A model generated the notes under the pieces. That model ran no database searches, had not been told where the DNA came from, and was given only the letters and a program-made list of their open reading frames with translations. The position numbers and the translations under genes were made by a program. From Lineus longissimus (Eukaryota > Nemertea > Pilidiophora > Heteronemertea > Lineidae), in assembly GCF_910592395.1 (NCBI RefSeq), contig NC_088316.1:13270001-13334000 (forward strand): DNA of 64,000 nucleotides, written 5' to 3'. Below, one piece after another: positions 63,001 to 64,000 of this stretch (positions are counted from its first letter, which is position 1; each line of letters begins with the position of its first letter).

Positions 63001-63400
63001 CACTGCTAAGGCTACTCTTCTACTCTTTAAATCCTATTTTCTAAGCAAAACACCTGACCCAAAATGTAATCCTCGCTGCTCAATGTTAGAACACCCTGGG
63101 TAAGCGCGGACTATGTGATGAGCCAGGTTTTATCGCCAGTTGCGTACTATTGCTAAGCATTTCATTGAACTTAACAACGAAGGGACCGTACATGTACCTA
63201 AAAATGGTTTTATTTTAGTATATATTTGATTATTTCAGCCGAAAATTGAAGATTTTTACCGTAGGAACTACCATTTCCCAGGAGGGCACCCTTTGTATGC
63301 AGATGTAATTACTAATTACATGAACACAAGAAACGTTATATGTTTTTCCAGCACAACAGTGCAGACGTTCATCATGGGGGAAGCAGGCCCAGTTATGGGC
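5912..63400 (+). CDS. Ionotropic glutamate receptor, amino-terminal domain portion (gene continues past window)
   Basis: Exons 5912-6032, 25608-25778, 31792-32064, 34330-34392 (possible cassette), 54820-55013 and possibly 63239-63400 join in phase with GT-AG introns. The product begins with a signal peptide (residues 1-22). A periplasmic-binding-protein-like (ANF receptor type) fold follows: strand VRIGIILDG; helix and linker with an NGT sequon; DDVIMLIGPPTS; AAELYGVPYIDILPSF; KTRMLVLYDTRIG; KQIVLITDATIAYRILKL. This order matches the amino-terminal domain of delta/kainate-like iGluRs, which mediates subunit assembly and ligand or partner binding outside the cell. The S1/S2 ligand-binding lobes and pore are not in the window, so the subclass cannot be fixed. 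Introns reach 20 kb, and one contains the nested PAN-domain cluster. A natriuretic-peptide or GABA-B type receptor with the same fold is a less likely alternative. Confidence 0.75.
6320..6670. repeat. Degenerate tandem repeat
   Basis: Several diverged units recur, each with an AAAAAAACTTCTTCA(G/A)TGATA core followed by a CGGAG-type spacer. Examples lie near 6325, 6386, 6425, 6553, 6597 and 6640. It gives rise to spurious minus-strand ORFs rich in F, R and S. Confidence 0.55.
6885..6975. repeat. Dispersed repeat R4, diverged copy
   Basis: The words CTGTAGAACCTCCTAAT and GGATGTCCTTGATAGAG resemble the ACAGTAGAAT...ATTAAGGACA repeat at 43643-43735 and 51680-51770. This family of about 90 bp looks like a small DNA-transposon remnant. 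Similarity was judged by eye. Confidence 0.35.
7322..7362. repeat. Poly(C) plus (ACC)n microsatellite
   Basis: A run of 19 C is followed directly by about seven ACC units. Length is likely variable and error-prone in assembly. Confidence 0.95.
9698..10112. repeat. 15-bp minisatellite (TTCCTGTTTGGCCTA)n
   Basis: About 27 units. The first dozen are identical (TTCCTGTTTGGCCTA). Later units are variants with TTTCGCC, TTTCGGC or one extra T (16 bp). Because 15 is a multiple of 3, every frame stays open and yields artefactual peptides (PVWPI or CLAYS repeats). A 5'-homogeneous, 3'-heterogeneous gradient suggests growth from one end. Confidence 0.97.
10264..10475 (+). repeat. Dispersed repeat R3, copy 1
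   Basis: Shares GCATTCTAACATATCGCATG, a TGGCGATACT-AGCAGACGA block, TTTATCACTGGT(C/A)AAAGTAAC and a GTTCTGC....GTCTC/ATCTC block in the same order with the segment at 14977-15180. These are two diverged copies of an unclassified interspersed repeat. Confidence 0.6.
10592..10719. mobile_element. 128-bp palindromic MITE
   Basis: The left end ACGTTGCGCTATATTGTATC and right end GATACAATATCGCGCAACG are inverted copies. A second nested pair (TGCGCTATATCGCC / GGTGATATAACGCA) makes most of the element self-complementary. Confidence 0.65.
11228..11250. repeat. (CT)n microsatellite
   Basis: About eleven CT units in receptor intron 1, with no associated gene. Confidence 0.95.
11339..11618. repeat. 56-bp minisatellite, 5 units
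   Basis: Five head-to-tail copies of a 56-bp unit starting CTCAAGACGACCAGACACTG. The first copy is the most diverged; the others differ by one or two bases. Internal units with TTCTCATGG then TTCTAATGG show stepwise amplification. Confidence 0.95.
12175..12555. mobile_element. Element with 40-bp terminal inverted repeats
   Basis: The block 12175-12214 (GGCGTTGCGAAAACACGGAA...) recurs inverted at 12516-12555 essentially without mismatch. Inside is a second inverted pair around 12333-12385 (GATGAAAACACAACAAA / TTTGTTGTGTTTCATC). No transposase is present, so this is a non-autonomous or foldback element of about 381 bp. Confidence 0.75.
12673..13114. mobile_element. MITE-like element with imperfect about 22-bp TIRs
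   Basis: The left end CAATAGGCCTTTTTACACGA and the right end (…TCGTGTAAAAGCAACTATTG) are imperfect inverted repeats. The interior repeats CTCGAG(G/C)-rich words on both strands. It is non-coding. Confidence 0.5.
14977..15180 (+). repeat. Dispersed repeat R3, copy 2
   Basis: Collinear with 10264-10475 (shared blocks GCATTCTAACATATCGCATG and TTTATCACTGGTAAAAGTAAC). Family unknown, no ORF. Confidence 0.6.
16998..17254 (+). mobile_element. 5'-truncated non-LTR retrotransposon (LINE) with 15-bp target duplication
   Basis: The insert 17013-17239 is bounded by an exact 15-bp direct repeat ATTAGTGGATGTAGA (16998-17012 and 17240-17254), a target-site duplication. Inside, the frame ending at TAG 17202-17204 encodes the C-terminal end of a LINE ORF2: a C-x-C...H-x4-C zinc knuckle (TPTHILQDCPLYQDLRNRFW) ending in SATGLRL. 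A short 3' UTR ends in (GAA)n at 17226-17240. This is the typical endpoint of the I/Nimb/Jockey group. The element arrived already truncated to about 227 nt. The intact duplication implies a young insertion. Confidence 0.85.
18209..18690. repeat. Degenerate about 190-bp tandem repeat, about 2.5 units
   Basis: AATCTCCGGTCCCAAG..AAG and TCTTATGAT...GGATT(C/T) recur near 18209, 18398 and, more diverged, 18595. The spacing is about 190 bp. No ORF. Confidence 0.55.
19436..19590 (-). mobile_element. SINE-like element with (GAA)n tail, copy 1
   Basis: On the minus strand a GC-richer body (CGCCTTGGAGGACGAATTC..., GGAGAAAATCACCTCCAGGT) ends in a GAA-rich tail (forward strand TTCTTCTTCATCATC). It is collinear with 36944-37085. 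A similar spurious peptide (PPWRTNSPWRKSPPG) arises from it. No RNA polymerase III box was confidently seen. Confidence 0.55.
23229..23322. repeat. 47-bp direct duplication
   Basis: The GATTCTACTGTACACAGAAA block with its TATCGAGAGA(C/T)GGATTATATTG continuation occurs twice back to back, with three substitutions. Confidence 0.8.
25608..25778 (+). CDS. Receptor exon 2
   Basis: The acceptor TTCTTTTAG and donor AAAG|GTAATT bound a 171-nt exon. It encodes GIILDGDKNNHIYRRVLEKV (first strand and helix of the amino-terminal lobe), then a charged loop ending in HDNGTTVRNK. Phase 1 on both sides joins exon 1 (completing Gly) and exon 3 (completing Val). Confidence 0.75.
26970..27690. repeat. Degenerate about 270-bp tandem repeat
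   Basis: Units begin near 26973, 27244 and 27508 with ATTG(C/A)CATG(C/T)TCT...AGAAGTCA and continue to GTGATCTTGG(C/T)(A/C)TCAG. They are strongly diverged and non-coding. Confidence 0.45.
27851..28022 (+). repeat. Dispersed repeat R2, copy 1
   Basis: CCTGGAAAAA.TGTCCGGCCC, CTATTGTATTCTG, GAATCCTTTGTT and ATCCTAGGACATTTT occur in the same order at 58250-58410. Unclassified interspersed repeat. Confidence 0.65.
31253..31626. mobile_element. Palindromic MITE (31259-31620) flanked by TCTAAA
   Basis: The ends TACGGCAGCATTTTAGTGCC and GGCACTAAAATGCTGCCATA are inverted copies, followed inward by AAAGAAG/CTTCTTT. The interior consists of tandem units of about 19 bp, (G/C)TCGTTATAACGA-like, in inverted orientation around 31450. 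Almost the whole 362-bp element is therefore self-complementary. TCTAAA is found at both outer edges (31253-31258, 31621-31626), a likely 6-bp target duplication. A lysine/valine-repeat ORF over it is spurious. Confidence 0.85.
31792..32064 (+). CDS. Receptor exon 3
   Basis: Acceptor GTGTTTTTTAG, donor ATCG|GTAAGT, 273 nt. It encodes residues 98-188: VCHLIRDDVIMLIGPPTSLP, then ELYGVPYIDILPSF, then FTMFPDYTTAVDEIMGFM and TRMLVLYDTRIG. These are the second strand-helix units and the hinge of an iGluR amino-terminal domain. It is the strongest exon of the gene. Confidence 0.8.
32065..34329 (+). other. Receptor intron 3, 2.3 kb
   Basis: Holds a Tc1-like end fragment (CAGTGGTGTGCAAAAATATC at 32121), an inverted pair GTCCATTTCA(C/G)GAGATAATA (about 32238 and 32436), a LINE fragment (32825-33030) and a GCATTATTAAGA triplicate near 34031. 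Nothing else was seen. Confidence 0.5.
32825..33030 (-). mobile_element. LINE ORF2 C-terminal fragment
   Basis: Minus-strand translation gives C-x2-F-C...EPMTVNHILTKCQEL, an in-frame TAG, then PPRNELRPSETYNKDRLYGD and on to ENRTIK. The C..C...H....C knuckle at the end of non-LTR polymerases is clear. The copy is inactivated by the stop. A short (GAA)n run lies just outside it at 33036-33048. Confidence 0.6.
34330..34392 (+). CDS. Probable 63-nt cassette exon of the receptor
   Basis: The acceptor TTTATTATTAG and strong donor CAAG|GTATGT bound exactly 21 codons, phase 1 at both ends. It encodes RFRDPTNDEVGVYEIRDANQ between YDTRIG of exon 3 and GVDELNNF of exon 4. Exons 3 and 4 also join in phase without it, so it could be alternatively spliced. 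The acidic insert would lie where the second lobe begins. Support is splice signals and phase only. Confidence 0.5.
36716..36800. repeat. Trinucleotide-rich tract (ATC/GTC/TTC)
   Basis: Imperfect runs of ATC, GTC and TTC triplets. Simple sequence, no gene. Confidence 0.8.
36944..37085 (-). mobile_element. SINE-like element with (GAA)n tail, copy 2
   Basis: Collinear with 19436-19590 on the minus strand (GGCGCATAAC, GCGTGCC-type words, TTGGAGGAGAAATACCCC). It ends GAACACTGATAGAAGAAGAA. This end resembles the LINE 3' end at 17217-17240 (GAACGCTGAAGAAGAAGAAG), as expected if the SINE uses that LINE's machinery. Confidence 0.6.
37458..39769 (+). CDS. Nested gene A: PAN/Apple-like domain plus orphan ectodomain (5' end unknown)
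   Basis: Two supported exons. 37458-37726 has acceptor CATATTGTCAG and donor AAGAAG|GTAAAC. It encodes a PAN/Apple-like domain with the cysteine pattern FCAVLC-GKKC...LCQRSEKKGTC, ending GSRMYQKK. 38741-39769 has acceptor TTTTGCCTGTTGCAG and joins in phase 0. It encodes 342 residues of a module I do not recognise, with core motifs SIGKTVQLYDFTKGEYVGRL, EKCLQF and LPLKTYDMV.ILFLCELP, four cysteines shared with gene B and four N-x-S/T sequons, which suggest an extracellular protein. PAN domains bind proteins or carbohydrates. The hydrophobic stretch before 38741 (MFYFALFIFVFCLL) is the translated splice-site pyrimidine tract, not a signal peptide. A signal-peptide exon should lie upstream but was not found. 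Confidence 0.65.
39770..40680. repeat. 123-bp satellite block 1, about 7 units
   Basis: AT-rich 123-bp units (GATTACGAACTGATGGCATC...TCATCGGATCGACTA) in head-to-tail order between the 3' ends of genes A and B. It begins immediately after the gene A stop codon. One unit is internally deleted near 40505. Confidence 0.95.
40681..41560. other. Spacer between genes A and B
   Basis: About 0.9 kb, duplicated at 48933-49835. Short ORFs are conserved between copies only because the DNA is duplicated. No gene recognised. Confidence 0.5.
41561..44361 (-). CDS. Nested gene B: PAN/Apple-like domain plus orphan ectodomain, inverted paralogue of A
   Basis: Exons on the minus strand: 44361-44110 (PAN/Apple-like, GCALLCWQRKCSTF...ACQRSEKKGTC...GSRMYQKK; donor AAGAAG|GTAAAT) and 42598-41561 (acceptor TGTCTGTTTCCAG; 345 aa and stop), joined in phase 0 across a 1.5-kb intron. 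The second exon matches gene A along its length (IGQTVRLYDFTEGKYVGRFE, EKCLHF, LPLKAYDLVTLSFLCQLP, HCF.DNGL). It has about seven N-glycosylation sequons. Reading from an upstream ATG (42616) would only add intron-derived residues next to an in-frame stop. The 5' start is unresolved: the PAN exon itself begins ATG at 44361, and an upstream ORF (44812, MADTALRSSYVFLSLIFVGD) might supply a leader. Confidence 0.68.
42893..43075 (-). repeat. Dispersed repeat R1, copy 1 (minus orientation)
   Basis: Reverse complement of the segment shared with 51025-51230 and 62800-62990. Marker words on the minus strand are TTTAAACAAAGCCCGCTCGC, CATTGTTCCGC and CATCAACCCCCACG. It lies in the intron of gene B. Confidence 0.75.
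43643..43735. repeat. Dispersed repeat R4
   Basis: ACAGTAGAATATCTCGATTA...GGACATCCTTGGGACAGACA, then a roughly inverted GTCTTTAATGAAGAGGTGCC. A short element with loosely complementary halves, duplicated at 51680-51770. Confidence 0.45.
44955..45023. repeat. (ACTC)n-rich tract
   Basis: Imperfect ACTCACTAACTC/AATCAATC repeats. Its duplicate is at 52972-53048 with slightly different unit number. Confidence 0.85.
46215..46337. repeat. Compound microsatellite poly(C)-(CA)n-(CCT)n
   Basis: Eighteen C, then CA repeats, then about 22 CCT triplets. The same site in the second copy (54242-54255) has only a 14-base C run. Long proline and leucine ORFs here are artefacts. Confidence 0.95.
46869..46900 (+). 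pseudogene. Decoy (truncated) copy of receptor exon 4
   Basis: TATCTTTGTAG acceptor and the first 12 bases of receptor exon 4 are duplicated here. The exon then breaks into GTGTTGTT filler and gene A' sequence. Read in the receptor frame (phase 1), it gives GVDERVVEKQ followed by TAG (46898-46900). If spliced to exon 3 it would truncate the receptor. Confidence 0.8.
46889..47572 (+). pseudogene. Gene A' pseudogene: 5'-truncated, frameshifted copy of gene A
   Basis: Corresponds to gene A from LYDFTKGEYVGRL onward. It lacks the PAN exon and the first about 110 codons of exon 2. It also lacks three codons (LPREGTFS becomes LPTFT) and one base near 47510, so the last residues are replaced (SDKKHLIHLKTFL). 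An in-frame TAG precedes the homologous region. The rest of the frame is still open for 213 codons, which implies recent formation. Confidence 0.88.
47573..48932. repeat. 123-bp satellite block 2, about 11 units
   Basis: Same unit as 39770-40680 but about four units longer, with extra diverged half-units at its left edge (47575-47740). This shows unit-number change after the segmental duplication. Confidence 0.95.
49836..52383 (-). CDS. Nested gene B': intact duplicate of gene B
   Basis: Exons 52383-52132 (PAN/Apple-like) and 50873-49836 (345 aa), with the same splice signals as B and no stop or frameshift. It differs from B by roughly 30 bases in exon 2, about two thirds of them amino-acid changing (for example TFPTYKKKY to VVPTYNKRY, EIIVYGHY to EIMVYSYY). 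The PAN exon is essentially unchanged. The intron (1258 nt) is shorter than in B and contains the inverted spacer. The 5' exon is unknown; an ORF reading MASTLTNEVTDEKPIFSMAD at 52885 is possible. Confidence 0.68.
51025..51230 (+). repeat. Dispersed repeat R1, copy 2 (plus orientation)
   Basis: Same repeat as 42893-43075 but flipped relative to the surrounding duplication. Words TCTTTAAACAAAGCCCGCTC and CATCAACCCCCACGAAACAG. Confidence 0.75.
51680..51770. repeat. Dispersed repeat R4, duplicated copy
   Basis: Duplicate of 43643-43735 within the segmental duplication. Confidence 0.5.
52972..53048. repeat. (ACTC)n-rich tract, duplicated copy
   Basis: Counterpart of 44955-45023. Confidence 0.85.
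54820..55013 (+). CDS. Receptor exon 4
   Basis: Acceptor TATCTTTGTAG, donor AAATTG|GTAAGT, 194 nt. It encodes GVDELNNFHYRADGWRQRFA, then EWQQAMTRLLLSSKRAKEKQ and IVLITDATIAYRILKL. This fits the helix and strand of the second lobe of the amino-terminal domain. Phase 1 in, phase 0 out. Confidence 0.75.
56698..56727. repeat. (CCCTC)n pentanucleotide repeat
   Basis: Five tandem CCCTC units in intron DNA. Confidence 0.95.
58057..58410 (+). repeat. Fused copies of dispersed repeats R1 and R2
   Basis: 58057-58130 carries the R1 start (CCAATACACGCGGTCTATTG, then TTTAAACAAAGCCCGCT). After a 14-base C run, 58250-58410 matches repeat R2 at 27851-28022 (CTGGAAAAAGTGTCCGGCCC, ATCCTAGGACATTTT). Confidence 0.6.
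59137..60533. mobile_element. 1.4-kb TIR element carrying a THAP-domain ORF
   Basis: 23-bp terminal inverted repeats at 59137-59159 (TTAAAGGCCATATATCAAGG..) and 60511-60533 are identical except for one base. The interior holds a THAP zinc-finger ORF (59442-59747) but no transposase catalytic domain. P-element-type transposases carry an N-terminal THAP domain, so this is probably a non-autonomous, internally deleted P-like element. No target duplication was identified. Confidence 0.6.
59442..59747 (+). CDS. THAP-domain protein fragment, 101 aa
   Basis: An ATG-initiated ORF containing one full C2CH THAP DNA-binding domain: CVAPNC (residues 4-9), HFHEFPK (25-31), RRKLWIRKCKR, W at about 49, AKLCSDHF (the C-x2-H pair) and the terminal AVPT motif near residue 87. 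The protein stops soon after the domain. No coiled coil or transposase follows. It sits between the 23-bp inverted repeats of a mobile element, so it is probably a transposon-encoded remnant; a small host THAP gene is the alternative. Confidence 0.75.
   Translation: MVYCVAPNCVKDSTKNNRMTDGTHFHEFPKPVERERRKLWIRKCKRLECWKPGPSAKLCSDHFIDTDYHIKPDICIQLNIKCHLLKTAVPTMSIAFNARGC
60905..61750. repeat. Diverged repeats in receptor intron
   Basis: GGAGTAATGCTCTGG...GTGGTGATAT...CAAGGTTTCC(A/G)A(A/T)AAGTAGA blocks recur near 60957, 61543 and 61653. A second word, ATTCAATCATGA..C.(A/G)G.(A/G)AAACAGATTTTGCTT, occurs at 60906 and 61100. Unclassified. Confidence 0.5.
62800..62990 (+). repeat. Dispersed repeat R1, copy 4
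   Basis: GCAATACACGGGCTATTGTG, TTTAAACAAAGCCCTCTCGT, CCCATTGTTC and GACATCCACCCCCAGGGAGC match the R1 copies in the PAN gene introns. This is the best preserved plus-strand copy outside the duplication. Confidence 0.7.
63239..63400 (+). CDS. Possible receptor exon 5
   Basis: The acceptor TTGATTATTTCAG and strong donor ATGGGC|GTGAGT bound 54 codons in phase 0/0, matching the phase-0 end of exon 4. It encodes PKIEDFYRRNYHFPGGHPLY, then ADVITNYMNTRN. ILKL-PKIEDFYRRNYHF would continue the strand-helix pattern, but I cannot align the remainder to known receptors. The frame stays open to 63922, which is longer than expected by chance. Confidence 0.4.
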
Positions 63401-64000
63401 GTGAGTTTCATGTCGGCCTCCAAAATGAATAAAGAAACCAAATTACCGTTTACTGAAAGTATTCAGATGGTCTTATGTATCTATCAAATCTATTTTGTTA
63501 TTCTATTATTACCTGTTCAGAAAACGAATTTCAAGCCTATGAAGCCGTCCTTAAAGGACGTTATGCATGCGAGTTTCAACAGTAAATGCAGCCGTCGCCT
63601 GTTCAAACTAGTATCAACGTCGCCGCAGCAGCTGAGCCGCGACGCCGCGGGCATACAAACCAGTTATAACCAAGGAAAACGCATCGCAAGGCATTGTAAA
63701 GTAATTATAAGCCGCACCAAAACAACCAGCAGCAACGTTGTTGGAAGTTCGTATATTTTTAAACTTGGAAACGGATGCGTTGTACTAAAGCTCTATAGTC
63801 TTCTGATGGGCAGCACGGTTCCTCATAAATCTTGGCTTTGTTCGGCGGATATCGAACTGTTTTCAAGCGACCGGCTTGAAATGCTGTCTTTGAGAGAGAG
63901 CAACAACATGCATGTGTTCTAGGTTCAAAAGACCGCCCAATAACAGGACAACAATTACACCGCATCTGCACCAAAACAGAATTTAGGAGAATGGCAGCGC
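63401..64000 (+). other. Window end, nothing assigned
   Basis: An open frame runs to 63922 in continuation of the possible exon 5. No domain was recognised, and it is treated here as intron. The receptor's ligand-binding and channel exons must lie beyond. Confidence 0.3.

Larger units (their letters stand above)
55014..63238 (+). other. Receptor intron 5 (or last intron visible), 8.2 kb
   Basis: 55014-56690 shows nothing recognisable. It then holds a CCCTC repeat, dispersed repeats R1/R2 and a THAP element. Two plus-strand ORFs at 61910-62173 and 62220-62633 have no recognisable domain; the second (RITSVAFSCKEDVMNLLTEL) might hide a receptor exon, but splice borders are weak. Confidence 0.45.

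Overview
This is eukaryotic (animal) genomic DNA: the genes have introns with GT-AG borders, the DNA is moderately AT-rich, and it is full of MITEs, minisatellites and LINE/SINE debris. Frequent TACATGTA-type words, a NUSAP1 orthologue, an ionotropic glutamate receptor (iGluR), PAN/Apple and THAP domains suggest a marine invertebrate bilaterian. I cannot name the species from the sequence alone.

Layout. (1) 1-4420: a seven-exon NUSAP1 gene on the minus strand (spindle and microtubule protein), with every exon junction in phase. (2) 4421-5911: the intergenic region shared with the next gene, holding a candidate CCAAT/CHR promoter pair and a large hairpin element. (3) 5912 to at least 55013, probably beyond 63400: a giant plus-strand gene for the amino-terminal domain of an iGluR. 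It has a signal-peptide exon and then small exons separated by introns of 2 to 20 kb. The ligand-binding and pore exons must lie beyond the window. Introns 1 and 2 hold no other gene that I can support, only repeats.

(4) About 37.4-54.8 kb, inside the 20-kb intron before receptor exon 4, lies a nested cluster of a two-domain gene family. One exon encodes a PAN/Apple-like domain. A large 3' exon encodes an approximately 345-residue module that I do not recognise, with four cysteines conserved between the paralogues and several N-glycosylation sequons. Gene A (plus) and gene B (minus) are diverged tail-to-tail paralogues separated by a 123-bp satellite. A 7.8-kb segment starting inside A and ending 12 bases into receptor exon 4 was then tandemly duplicated. 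This gives A' (a 5'-truncated, frameshifted pseudogene), a second satellite block and an intact B'. It also left a decoy copy of the receptor exon-4 acceptor that leads to an in-frame TAG. Part of the spacer was inverted in one copy afterwards.

(5) 55-64 kb: receptor intron with a TIR-bounded THAP-domain element, dispersed repeats, and a possible fifth receptor exon at 63239-63400.

The least described items are the nested PAN plus orphan-module family, its two-step duplication and the decoy exon it put into the host gene. All calls come from reading the sequence. No database search or transcript data were available.
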